From DASRDU01 sp035560235 (GTDB taxonomy: Bacteria; Acidobacteriota; Blastocatellia; RBC074): a DNA stretch of 64,000 nt. The DNA is taken from NCBI GenBank assembly GCA_035560235.1, contig DATMAG010000090.1:1-64000 (forward strand), given 5' to 3'. The first letter of the stretch is position 1; each line of letters begins with the position of its first letter. The notes beneath the pieces are model-generated. The model was not told the DNA's origin. It was given only the letters and a program-made list of their open reading frames with translations, and searched no databases. Shown here piece after piece: positions 46,439 through 55,304 of this stretch. The translations under genes were made by a program, and so were the position numbers.

Positions 46439-46959
46439 CTCAATGCTCCGATCAGTTTCCGCAATCTGATTTCTGTGATCTTTCGCTGCTCTTCAGCCGC
46501 GATGAAGAGTTCAGCCTCGTAATCGTTGCCGAGCCGTTCACGACAGATGGCCAGCATCTGCTCGCTGCTTTTGCCCGTGGCGCAGACGATGAAGAGATAG
46601 CCGAACTTCTCCTCATAGGCCCGACTGGCTTCAGCCAGTTCCGCCAGAATTTCGGGAGTTGAGTGGCGTGTCCCTGACTGCTCAGCTTCAGACCATTGCG
46701 CTGACTGCGCCGATTGCGGGACAGCAGCCCTGCGCTCACCGATTCGCGGGTGGCTGGCAAAGGCTTCAAGCCAGTCAGCGGGCCGCAGTTCGCGCCAGAT
46801 TCGTTCAGCCGTTCCGATCAGCGCCGAAGAGTCAGCAAAGGGCCGGGCTTCCGTCATCCGCTGCGCCCACCTGATCGAACCGCAGCAGGACAGCAGTGCC
46901 GCAAAGGCATCTTCGCGTGTCGCCGCATTGAGTTGTTCGAGTCCCGTTATCAGGTTCAT
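46435..46959 (-). CDS. 2-oxo-4-hydroxy-4-carboxy-5-ureidoimidazoline (OHCU) decarboxylase
   Basis: Produces S-allantoin from OHCU, the stereospecific last step of urate breakdown. 174 all-helical residues with the active-site HPRIGE (His70) and FIVCATGKSSEQML, both characteristic. The ATG overlaps the allantoicase stop by four bases (ATGA) and the gene overlaps the HIU hydrolase start in the same way. Confidence 0.94.
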   Translation of the reverse strand: MNLITGLEQLNAATREDAFAALLSCCGSIRWAQRMTEARPFADSSALIGTAERIWRELRPADWLEAFASHPRIGERRAAVPQSAQSAQWSEAEQSGTRHSTPEILAELAEASRAYEEKFGYLFIVCATGKSSEQMLAICRERLGNDYEAELFIAAEEQRKITEIRLRKLIGALR

Positions 46960-47954
46960 TGCGTTACTCTGCCGTAAACGCGCAGCCGACTCACGCCGCC
47001 GTCCGGATAAATATTGAAGCGCAGATGAGTGGCCGACACAGTCCTGGCGATTTCATCTTCGAAGTGATGTCGTGTGTGGCCCTGCAGCTTTGTGCGCGGC
47101 AGCAGTTCCCGCCACTCCATCGCCGCCGGGTCTGCGCCGTCCGGCGAGTCGCACGCTTCCAGTGAACAGCTTTCGGGATAGTTCCCTCTGAACCACGCTG
47201 TGTCAACTTCGATGCGTTCAATGATGCCGCGCCGCCCGAGTCTGATGATGCACCAGTCGTGACCCGGCCCGCGCCGCCGCCGCGTCTCCCATCCGTCGCC
47301 CATGTTCAGGGCGCGGCCCGGCATAATCAGATTGTGGCGATGGCCGAAAAACATATCGCTTGCGGCCACGACCATTCCGCCGTTTTCGACAGCGGCCAGA
47401 TCAATTTCGCTGTTGCGACGAACGAGCCGCTCCCAGTCGGGCAGGACTTCGCCGTAAACGCGCAGCCGCGCCACGCCGCCATCGGGATAAATTCTCAGCC
47501 GCAGATGCGTCGCGCGTTCGTCTGTCAAAATTGCAAAACGATTCCGCGAGTCACCCTGCAGGGCCGACTTCGGCAGCACCTCAGTCCATCGCACGGCTGA
47601 ACTCAGCAGATATTCAGCTTCCGGCTGCCCGTCCAACGCGCAGGCGTCGAGCGCGCAATGCGCCGGGTAATTGCCTCTGAAAAAACTCGTGTCAACCACA
47701 ACGCCGCGAATGAGGCCCGGCAGTCCCAGCCGGATCAGGCACCAGTCTGCATCATCTTCCAGATTTGCGCCGCGCTTGCGCCGCGTCTCCCAGCCGTCCA
47801 TCCATTTTCCACGGTCCGTGTATCTGCCTTCGATGAAGACCGGCGCGTCGGCCTTCAGCAGACCCTCCTTCGGCGCGAAGAATTCATCATTGGCCGCCAG
47901 CACCGCGCCGCCGAGCCGTTCGGAAACCAGATCAATCAGTTCGGTAAAATCCAT
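46956..47954 (-). CDS. alc: Allantoicase
   Basis: Hydrolyses allantoate to ureidoglycolate and urea. 332 residues in two homologous jellyroll repeats: GWETRRKRG...WCLIRLG...DTSFFRGNYP in the first half and GWETRRRRG...WCIIRLG...DTAWFRGNYP in the second. I start at ATG 47954 (MDFTELIDL), which has ggag 5 nt before it; an ATG at 47969 is also in frame. Choice of allantoicase rather than allantoate amidohydrolase means urea is the main nitrogen product. Confidence 0.94.
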   Translation of the reverse strand: MDFTELIDLVSERLGGAVLAANDEFFAPKEGLLKADAPVFIEGRYTDRGKWMDGWETRRKRGANLEDDADWCLIRLGLPGLIRGVVVDTSFFRGNYPAHCALDACALDGQPEAEYLLSSAVRWTEVLPKSALQGDSRNRFAILTDERATHLRLRIYPDGGVARLRVYGEVLPDWERLVRRNSEIDLAAVENGGMVVAASDMFFGHRHNLIMPGRALNMGDGWETRRRRGPGHDWCIIRLGRRGIIERIEVDTAWFRGNYPESCSLEACDSPDGADPAAMEWRELLPRTKLQGHTRHHFEDEIARTVSATHLRFNIYPDGGVSRLRVYGRVTQ

Positions 47955-48077
47955 GCCAGCTCCATTCATTGACCAGTCAGATGTGTGAACAGTTCACGCA
48001 GCATCACGGGAACGGGACAGGGTGGTGTGATGTCGGGACGAGCTGCGGCCATTGAGCCTGTTCGTGGTTTTCAGCCT

Positions 48078-49427
48078 TTATGATGTGAGCATTTCACCGT
48101 GCGGCTCGCTCGCCAGCACTCCCTGTTCGTAAACCTGGCGGCCCTGCACGAACACTTTTTCAACCACTCCGTTCAGGATTCGCCCGTTGTAAGGCGTCAG
48201 TTTGTGCCTGTGCTGAATAATTGCCGGTTCGACGCGAAACGAGGCTTCAGGATTCCAGATCACCAGGTCAGCATCGAACCCGGCCTTCAATGCTCCCTTG
48301 CGATGACTCAGCCCGGCCAGTTCTGCGGGACGGCGCGACATCCATTCAGTGATGTGACTGAGCGTGAAGCCGCGCTTCTTCGCCTGCGTCCACATCACCG
48401 GCAAACCGAACTGCAGCGAGGCTATCCCGCCCCACGCCTGCAAAAAATCGCCGCGTTCCTTCAGCTTCAGATCAGGCGTGCAGGGCGAGTGATCTGAAAC
48501 CACCATCTCAATCACGCCGTCGCGCAGGGCTTCCCATAACTTTTCACGATTCTCAAGCTCGCGCACCGGCGGGCAGCATTTGAATTCAGTTGCGCCGTCG
48601 GGCACCTCTTCGGCGGCAAAGGTCAGGTAATGCGGACAGGTTTCCACCGTGATCCTGACGCCGTCAGCCTTCGCTGCGCGCAGCAGCGGCAGCGCATCCG
48701 ACGATGAATGATGCACGATGTGAATCCGCGCTCCGGTTTCGCGGCTCAGCCTGATCATCAGGGCAATGGCCTGATTCTCAGCCTCACGCGGACGCGACTC
48801 CAGAAAGGTGCGATAGAGTTTCGGATCACAGTCAGCGAGCGCCGCTGCAGCGTCTTCAACCGGGCCGGGGACTTCAGCGTGAACCAGCAGCACAGCGCCG
48901 AGCCGCGCGAGTTCAGGCATCGCTTCAAGCAGATCGGATTCGGTGACATTCGGAAATTCATCCACGCCTGAATGAATCAGAAAACACTTGAAGCCGCGCA
49001 CTCCAGCCTCAACCATTGGCTGAAGCTCTGCCGTATTGCCCGGCACGACTCCGCCCCAGAATGCGACATCAACCAGACACTGCCCGCGCGCGGCTTCAAG
49101 TTTCACCTTAAAGCCATCGAGCGAAGTCGTCGGAGGAATACTGTTGAGCGGCATATCAACCAGCGTAGTCACGCCCCCGGCTGCCGCAGCGCGCGTGGCC
49201 GAAGCGTAACCTTCCCATTCCGTCCGGCCCGGTTCGTTGACGTGAACGTGAGCATCAGCGAGGCCGGGCATCACGACCGAATCACCGGCATCAATCACTT
49301 CGCCGCCGACCGGATGCTCGTCGCGTCCGGCGATGGCGGCAATCCTGCCGTCGCGGATATGAATCGAGGCGGGCCTGATCTCCTCAGGCAGCACGACTCT
49401 GTTTCCGGTGATGATCATCTGGTTCAT
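48078..49427 (-). CDS. allB: Allantoinase
   Basis: Zinc amidohydrolase opening the allantoin ring to allantoate. 449 residues with all expected binuclear-site residues: HVHVNEPG, the carboxylated-lysine motif GFKCFLIHSG, HAEVP, IVHHSS and VSDHSPC. ATG 49427 overlaps the stop of the xanthine dehydrogenase FAD-subunit gene (ATGA) and has ggggag upstream. The gap to allantoicase is about 120 nt with no obvious terminator. Confidence 0.95.
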   Translation of the reverse strand: MNQMIITGNRVVLPEEIRPASIHIRDGRIAAIAGRDEHPVGGEVIDAGDSVVMPGLADAHVHVNEPGRTEWEGYASATRAAAAGGVTTLVDMPLNSIPPTTSLDGFKVKLEAARGQCLVDVAFWGGVVPGNTAELQPMVEAGVRGFKCFLIHSGVDEFPNVTESDLLEAMPELARLGAVLLVHAEVPGPVEDAAAALADCDPKLYRTFLESRPREAENQAIALMIRLSRETGARIHIVHHSSSDALPLLRAAKADGVRITVETCPHYLTFAAEEVPDGATEFKCCPPVRELENREKLWEALRDGVIEMVVSDHSPCTPDLKLKERGDFLQAWGGIASLQFGLPVMWTQAKKRGFTLSHITEWMSRRPAELAGLSHRKGALKAGFDADLVIWNPEASFRVEPAIIQHRHKLTPYNGRILNGVVEKVFVQGRQVYEQGVLASEPHGEMLTS

Positions 49428-50293
49428 CGCTCCCCTGCGGCCTTCCACAGAAACTCTTCAAGTAAATTCCCGGCGACGCGCAGCCTGTACTCTGCGGTCG
49501 AACGCAGATCATCAATCGGCCTGAGTTCGTTTGCGAGTTCAGTTCTCGCCGCGCTGATGACAGTTTCATCAATCGGCTGAGACTTCAGCGCGGCTTCAGT
49601 CCTGACGCAGCGCAGCGGCACGGGCGCGACGCTGCCGCAAGCCAGACGAATATCTCTGATGAAGCTATTTTCAACCTGAGCCATCGCCGCCAGACAGACT
49701 TTTGAAATTGCCTGCGCACGGCGCGTGCCAACCTTGCGCGAAGCCTGAAACCAGCCGGCAGTTGTGCGGGGCAGACGAATCGCTCTGATGATCTCGTCAG
49801 CTTTCATCACGGATTTTTTATAACCGGTGTGAAAGCCCGGATACGGAACGATGCGTGTGCCGCTCGTCGAGATCAGTTCCAGACTGGCCTCATAAACCAG
49901 CAGGGCCGGAAGCGAATCAGCCGCCGGTGAAGCGTTGGCAATGTTGCCGCCCAGGGTGCCGCGATTCTGAATCGCCACGCTCCCTGTCAGACCTGCGGCC
50001 TGGCAGAGCAGCGGGAATTCGCTTTGCAGCACCGGATTGTTCTGAAGTTCAGTGTAAGTCGTCAGCGCGCCGACAATGATTTCATCGTCACTGGTCGTGA
50101 TGCCGCGCAGTTCTGTCAGGCCCCACAGACTGATGAATTTTGTCTGTTCGAGTTTCCCCGCTTCGAGCAGCACCATCAGATCAGTGCCGCCGGCAAACGG
50201 CTTCCACACGCCCGGCTCCTGCGCCAGAAGCGTGAGGGCTTCGCCAAGGGTCGCCGGGACTCTGAGATCGTAATCGGGCAGATAAGCGCGCAT
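49424..50293 (-). CDS. Xanthine dehydrogenase FAD-binding subunit
   Basis: Middle electron carrier of xanthine dehydrogenase. 289 residues of the CO-dehydrogenase flavoprotein type: FAGGTDLMV binds FAD, then SVAIQNRGTLGGNIANASPAADS, and a C-terminal CODH-like domain. I start at ATG 50293 (MRAYLPDYDL), 8 nt after the 2Fe-2S gene stop; the frame extends to 50362. It is translationally coupled to allantoinase. Confidence 0.93.
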   Translation of the reverse strand: MRAYLPDYDLRVPATLGEALTLLAQEPGVWKPFAGGTDLMVLLEAGKLEQTKFISLWGLTELRGITTSDDEIIVGALTTYTELQNNPVLQSEFPLLCQAAGLTGSVAIQNRGTLGGNIANASPAADSLPALLVYEASLELISTSGTRIVPYPGFHTGYKKSVMKADEIIRAIRLPRTTAGWFQASRKVGTRRAQAISKVCLAAMAQVENSFIRDIRLACGSVAPVPLRCVRTEAALKSQPIDETVISAARTELANELRPIDDLRSTAEYRLRVAGNLLEEFLWKAAGER

Positions 50294-50301
50294 CTTTGCT
50301 C

Positions 50302-50778
50302 TCAATGTTGACAGGCCTTGATGACGGACTCGAAGATTTTCATGTACCCGGTGCAGCGGCACAGATTGCCCGCGAGTCCGTTGCGAATCTCGGCTTCAGT
50401 CGGCTGCGGATTGCGTTCCAGCAGATTCACTGCGGCCATAATCATCCCCGGAGTGCAGATGCCGCACTGCGCTCCGCCGCAGGCCAGAAACGCCTCCTGA
50501 ACCGCGTGCAGACGATCATCCGCAGCGAGGCCTTCGATGGTTCTGATTTCAGTTCCGGCCACCTGAGCGACAGGCACCAGACAACTGTTGACCAGCACTC
50601 CATCAACCATCACGGAACAGGCTCCGCATTCACCCTCACCGCACCCCTCCTTCGTCCCCGTCAGCCGCAGTTCGTCACGCAGCACGTCGAGCAGCCGCGC
50701 CAGCGGATGCACCTCAACCACCTGCGCTTCACCATTCACTCTGAAACTGACAGATACTTTCAGGACGTTATCAGACAC
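50302..50778 (-). CDS. Xanthine dehydrogenase 2Fe-2S subunit
   Basis: 158 residues with both iron-sulfur sites: plant-ferredoxin type Cys46, Cys51, Cys54, Cys66 (GCGEGECGACSVMV) and the C-terminal C105-x2-C108-x31-C140-R-C142 (GAQCGICTPG, NLCRCTGY). GTG start at 50778 with aagga upstream, overlapping the molybdenum-subunit gene by 19 nt. Confidence 0.95.
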   Translation of the reverse strand: MSDNVLKVSVSFRVNGEAQVVEVHPLARLLDVLRDELRLTGTKEGCGEGECGACSVMVDGVLVNSCLVPVAQVAGTEIRTIEGLAADDRLHAVQEAFLACGGAQCGICTPGMIMAAVNLLERNPQPTEAEIRNGLAGNLCRCTGYMKIFESVIKACQH

Positions 50779-53018
50779 AGTGCGTTCCTTTCGCTCTCCA
50801 TCAGCTGCATCAGCGTCTCAGGAAGCAGCGGAATCTGATTTACCTCAACCCCGGTGGCATCCTCGACTGCATTGAGAATGGCAGGGGCTGCGCCATCCAT
50901 GGGCAGTTCGCCTATCCCCTTTGCTCCGGCGGGGCCGTGTTCATAAGGCATTTCCTCAAAGTGTACGCGGATTGGCGGCACGTCCTCAGCGGTCGGGATG
51001 ATGTAGTTGGTCATCTGATTGTTGACCATTCGACCGTCCCGCCAGACGACCTTTTCATAAAGCGCAAAGCCTGTGCCCTGCGCAACGCCGCCTTCGATCT
51101 GTCCGGCAGCCAGAACCGGATGAATCACCCTGCCGACTTCCTGAACGGCGACGAAATCATCCACACGGGTTTCGTACGTCACCAGATCAACTGAGACTTC
51201 GGCCACGTAAACAGCCCAGGCATAAGTCCCGTACGCGTCGCCCTGGTATTTTTCATCGTCCCAGACTATGCCGGGCGGAGGCTGATATCTGCTGTACGAT
51301 TTCAGCGGGCCGTACTTTTCGATGTATGTCCGGCAGGCTTCGCTCCATTCATCAATTGAATATTCGGGGCTGAGCAGTCCGCTGCGGAGCAGAATCTGTT
51401 TCATCCCGAGCGCCGCCGATTCAACCAGTTTGCCGACCACCATACAGGTGCGCGAGGCGACGGTCGGGCCGCTGTTGGGAACATTCGCCGTATCGGGTTC
51501 AGCGAGTTCGACCAGATCGTAATCGAGTTTCAGAGCCTCGGCAGCGATCTGCGAAAGAATAGTGTTCGTCCCCTGCCCGATTTCGGTGCTCGCGACCAGA
51601 ATGCGCACGCGGCCCTCGGCAGTGGCTTCAACTCCGACTTCGGATTCGAGATATTTTTCGCCCGATCCGGTAAAGCCTGCGCCGTGCATGAATGAAGCGA
51701 AGCCGATGCCTTTTTTCAGAGTGCGGTTTTCGGCATTGTGCCTGGCAAAGATCTCCTTCTTTCTTTCGTAATCGCTCAGTTCCAGCGCCCGCGTCAGCAG
51801 TTGATCGAGATTCACAGGTTCGCGGATGACCTGACCGGTGGCGAGCGTCTCGCCCTGACGAATGAAGTTGCGGCGGCGGAACTCTGCGGGACTCAGGCCG
51901 ACAGTCCTGGCAACCTTATTCATGTGCCGTTCGAGCGCGAAGATGCTCTGCGGCGCGCCGAATCCGCGAAAGGCTCCGTGCGGAGGATGACTGGTCGCGA
52001 CGGCCTGGCTGCGAATGCGGACACTGGGACAGTTGTACGGCCCGGCAGCGTGAATCGTCCCGCGCGACAGCACCACGGAAGAAAGTGTCGCATAAGCCCC
52101 GCCGTCAATCATGAAATCAATCTCCATCGAAAGCAGCTTTCCGTCCCGGCTGACAGCCGTCCGGTGGCGCGTGCGCGATGGATGCCGCCTGGTCGTTGCA
52201 GCCATATCTTCGGCCCGATCGTAGATGAGTTTGACGGGCCGCCCCGATTTCCAGGCCAGCAGTGCGGCGTGTGCAGCGATCATTGACGGATACTCCTCCT
52301 TGCCGCCAAAGCCTCCGCCGGTCGCGGTCTGAATAACGCGAACCTTATCGGGTGGCAGATTGAAGATTCCGAGCAGCGCCTTCTGCACATAGTAAGGACA
52401 CTGCAGCGACCCCCTGACGGTCACGCCTTCAGCGGGACTGGCAATCGCAATCATCCCCTGCGGTTCGATGTATAGATGCTCCTGCGCTTCCGTTTCGTAT
52501 TCGCCCTCGACTATGAAGGCAGCTTCTGACTCAACAGCATCAGGATCGCCCTTCTCAACCAGAAAGGATTTGAAGATGTTGTCACCGGCTCCGGCTCTGA
52601 TGATCTCGCTGCCGCGAAGCGATTCTTCCATGGTCAGCACGGGCGGCAATGGTTCAATCTCAAGCCGGACAGATCGCCGGGCTTTTTCGAGCAGGTGCTT
52701 GTCGTGATGTGCGAGCAGGAGAACAGGTTCTTCGGCGTGGTTGATGAATTCAGCGGCGAGCACCGGCTGATCGTCAGTAATCAGCGCGACGCAGTTCGTG
52801 CCGGGAATGTCCTGCGCGGTGACAATGGTAAATTCCGGCCAGGGGATGCCTTCGCCAAATGAGATGCCTCGCAGCCGTCCGCGTGCAATCTCGCTGCGAA
52901 CGGTTGCGCCGAAGAGCATGCCCGGCATTATCAGATCATCAACGTAGCGGGTCTGCCCTGTAACCTTATCGCGTCCTTCCTTGCGCGCCACAGGCTGCCC
53001 GATGACTCTCTTCAGCAT
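50760..53018 (-). CDS. Xanthine dehydrogenase molybdopterin-binding subunit
   Basis: Catalytic subunit hydroxylating hypoxanthine and xanthine to urate. 752 residues: a/b hammerhead domain (ARKEGRDKVTGQTRYVDDL) then the molybdopterin domains, with GGGFGGKEEYPS, FRGFGAPQ and the catalytic Glu704 in KGIGELPMDGAAPAILNAV. Good ribosome binding site (gggagaag). First gene of the eight-gene operon ending with uricase. Substrate assignment rests on the neighbours; this fold also serves other heterocycle hydroxylases. Confidence 0.93.
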   Translation of the reverse strand: MLKRVIGQPVARKEGRDKVTGQTRYVDDLIMPGMLFGATVRSEIARGRLRGISFGEGIPWPEFTIVTAQDIPGTNCVALITDDQPVLAAEFINHAEEPVLLLAHHDKHLLEKARRSVRLEIEPLPPVLTMEESLRGSEIIRAGAGDNIFKSFLVEKGDPDAVESEAAFIVEGEYETEAQEHLYIEPQGMIAIASPAEGVTVRGSLQCPYYVQKALLGIFNLPPDKVRVIQTATGGGFGGKEEYPSMIAAHAALLAWKSGRPVKLIYDRAEDMAATTRRHPSRTRHRTAVSRDGKLLSMEIDFMIDGGAYATLSSVVLSRGTIHAAGPYNCPSVRIRSQAVATSHPPHGAFRGFGAPQSIFALERHMNKVARTVGLSPAEFRRRNFIRQGETLATGQVIREPVNLDQLLTRALELSDYERKKEIFARHNAENRTLKKGIGFASFMHGAGFTGSGEKYLESEVGVEATAEGRVRILVASTEIGQGTNTILSQIAAEALKLDYDLVELAEPDTANVPNSGPTVASRTCMVVGKLVESAALGMKQILLRSGLLSPEYSIDEWSEACRTYIEKYGPLKSYSRYQPPPGIVWDDEKYQGDAYGTYAWAVYVAEVSVDLVTYETRVDDFVAVQEVGRVIHPVLAAGQIEGGVAQGTGFALYEKVVWRDGRMVNNQMTNYIIPTAEDVPPIRVHFEEMPYEHGPAGAKGIGELPMDGAAPAILNAVEDATGVEVNQIPLLPETLMQLMESERNALCLITS

Positions 53019-53476
53019 CAGCGCTTCTCCCGGTTGAGGTGAATTTCGGACGGCTTAAGTTATCTTATTCTGACGATGAACGCCATTCTGATTCTGCCGC
53101 CTCAAAACTTCCTGGGACAGGAATGAGCGTTCGGTCGCAGATGTCGGAGCATCGGTCAGCAGAATCAGTCGGCACGCCGACCTCTCAGGTAATACTTCAG
53201 GCAGCGTTCGGACGGCAATGAATCAGATAAACAATGCTTTTTCAGCATATATCCTCCCGACCCTGAACTCCTGCCTGAACCCGAAGAAGGTGCATACCGG
53301 GTTTTTGAGCGAGTCGCTGAATAAAACTGACAACAATCCGGCATTTCGTTAGAATACGCGCCGAGCAATCTTTACAGAATGAAAATCAGAAGAACAGATC
53401 AGATGGGGATATTTCGCTCTCTGACTGGTCAGAACGCCGTAATGATACTTTACATCTTTCAGTCTTCATTTCAGTG
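53019..53476. other. Divergent intergenic region between the purine operon and the lipopeptide genes
   Basis: 458 bp with no supported gene. It holds the FAAL promoter at 53327-53355 and a small inverted repeat gtcggcacgccgac (about 53168-53181). An A/T-rich stretch at 53056-53075 could include the leftward -10 region of the xanthine dehydrogenase gene, but no good -35 is spaced correctly. Confidence 0.45.
53327..53355 (+). promoter_or_regulatory. Promoter of the FAAL-PKS/NRPS operon
   Basis: CTGACA (53327-53332), 17-bp spacer, TAGAAT (53350-53355); predicted leader of about 115 nt before ATG 53477. A weaker CTGACT-N17-GATACT lies at 53421-53449. Confidence 0.6.
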
Positions 53477-55300
53477 ATGTCAGGATTTCAGTCACGGACA
53501 GTGGCAGCTATGCTCAAGACTCATCAAAACAGATTACCGATCAGTTCAAATGTGCAGACTCTGGTAGAGATGCTGCGCTGGCGGGCAACTTATGATGCTG
53601 ATCAGATCGCCTTCACCTTCCTTGTGGATGGCGATGCCGAAGAGGCTCACATCACCTATGGCGAACTCGACCGCCAGGCGCGCGCCATCGGCGCACTGCT
53701 GCAACGCAGACTTGCTCCCGGTGACCGGGCCGTCCTGCTCTATCAGCCGGGACTTGATTATGTTGCCGGATTCTTCGGCTGCCTCTATGCCGGAGTCATT
53801 GCGGTTCCGGCCTATCCGCCCAACCCTGTGCGCCCGAAGCCGACGCTGCCGCGAATTCAGACCATCGTCTCTGACTCGCAGGCCAGGGTAGCGCTGACGA
53901 ATGCCAGTCTGCTGGCCAGAACACCATCACTGTTTGAACTGGCTCCGGAACTGTCTGCTCCGGAATGGCTCGCCACTGAAACGCTCGAACCCGGCATTGA
54001 AAATGACTGGAAGGAACCTGACATCAGTTCAGACTCGCTGGCTTTTCTCCAGTATACCTCCGGCTCGACCGGGAAGCCGCGCGGAGTGATGGTCAGTCAC
54101 GGCAACCTGCTGCACAATTCACAGATCATTTCAGAGGGTTTCAGCAGCACGTCTGAAGATTCAGGCATGATCTGGTTGCCGCCTTATCACGATATGGGGC
54201 TGATCGGCGGGCTGATTCAGCCGATCTGGCTCGGCGCTCGGACCGTCCTGATTTCACCAGCAGCGTTTCTGCAGCGTCCATTCCGCTGGCTTCAGGCCAT
54301 CTCGCGTTATCGCACCACGTTGAGCGGCGGGCCGAACTTTGCCTACGACCTGGCGCTGCGTCGCGTCACGCCTGAACAAAAAGCGACGCTCGACCTGAGC
54401 TGCTGGAAGGTAGCCTTCAACGGGGCCGAACCTGTGCGTGCCCACACACTGCGCGAATTCGCCAGCGCCTTTGCGTCGTGCGGCTTCAGGCCCGAAGCGC
54501 ATTACCCCTGTTACGGACTGGCCGAAGGAACGCTGATCGTCACGGGGGGAGTAAGAAACGGACAACCGCCCCTGTGCACCGTCGAATCGTCAGCACTGGA
54601 GAAGGATCAGGTCGTCATCACCTCTGAAGATCAGCCCGGAGCGCACACGCTTGTCAGCAGCGGTCGGGCGTTGCGCGACGTGACCGTAGTGATTGCCGAT
54701 CCTGAAACGATGACTCGCTGCCAGAAGGATCAGATCGGTGAAATATGGGTTGCGGGTCCGAGCGTTGCCAAAGGCTACTGGAACCGGCCCGAAGAGACGC
54801 AACACACTTTTCAGGCTCGTCTGACCGACACTGGCGAAGGCCCGTTTATGCGCACCGGCGATCTGGGCTTTCTCAGAGACGGCGAACTCTTCGTCACCGG
54901 GCGGCTGAAGGATCTCATCATCATTGATGGCCGGAATCATTATCCGCAGGACATCGAAGCGACTGCCGAACAGAGCCATCCTGAAATCCGCAGGGGCGCG
55001 GTCGCCGCTTTTTCAGTTGATTCAGGCGGACAGGAGCGGCTCGTCATCGTCGCCGAAGTCGAACGCACCTCGCGCGTGCATCGGCAAAAGACAAACGGCG
55101 CTGAATCCGGCGCTGATGATGCGGCCAGAGCCATCACAGAGGCTGTGCGGCGCGCAGTCTCAGAGAATCACGATGTGCGCGTCCACGCCGTCACGCTGCT
55201 CAGGCCTGGTCGCATTCCGCTGACTTCGAGCGGCAAGATCCGGCGGCAGGCCTGCCGCGCCGCCTTCCTGGACGGAACACTGGAAAATCTGGAGGAATAA
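53477..55300 (+). CDS. Fatty acyl-AMP ligase (FAAL)
   Basis: Activates a fatty acid as acyl-adenylate and hands it to an acyl carrier protein. About 607 residues of the ANL superfamily: P-loop YTSGSTGKPRGVMVSHGN, LPPYHDMGLIGG (a motif shared by FAALs and lipid-modifying ligases), CYGLAEGTL, TGDLGFL, RLKDLIIIDGRNHYPQDIE and the terminal SSGKIRR. The GRNHYPQDIE form is characteristic of FAALs rather than acyl-CoA ligases. The stop precedes the start of the PKS/NRPS gene by 4 nt, and that protein begins with an ACP, so it is almost certainly the loading enzyme. ATG 53477 lacks a clear ribosome binding site; ATG 53510 is an alternative. Confidence 0.93.
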   Translation: MSGFQSRTVAAMLKTHQNRLPISSNVQTLVEMLRWRATYDADQIAFTFLVDGDAEEAHITYGELDRQARAIGALLQRRLAPGDRAVLLYQPGLDYVAGFFGCLYAGVIAVPAYPPNPVRPKPTLPRIQTIVSDSQARVALTNASLLARTPSLFELAPELSAPEWLATETLEPGIENDWKEPDISSDSLAFLQYTSGSTGKPRGVMVSHGNLLHNSQIISEGFSSTSEDSGMIWLPPYHDMGLIGGLIQPIWLGARTVLISPAAFLQRPFRWLQAISRYRTTLSGGPNFAYDLALRRVTPEQKATLDLSCWKVAFNGAEPVRAHTLREFASAFASCGFRPEAHYPCYGLAEGTLIVTGGVRNGQPPLCTVESSALEKDQVVITSEDQPGAHTLVSSGRALRDVTVVIADPETMTRCQKDQIGEIWVAGPSVAKGYWNRPEETQHTFQARLTDTGEGPFMRTGDLGFLRDGELFVTGRLKDLIIIDGRNHYPQDIEATAEQSHPEIRRGAVAAFSVDSGGQERLVIVAEVERTSRVHRQKTNGAESGADDAARAITEAVRRAVSENHDVRVHAVTLLRPGRIPLTSSGKIRRQACRAAFLDGTLENLEE

Positions 55301-55304
55301 TTTC

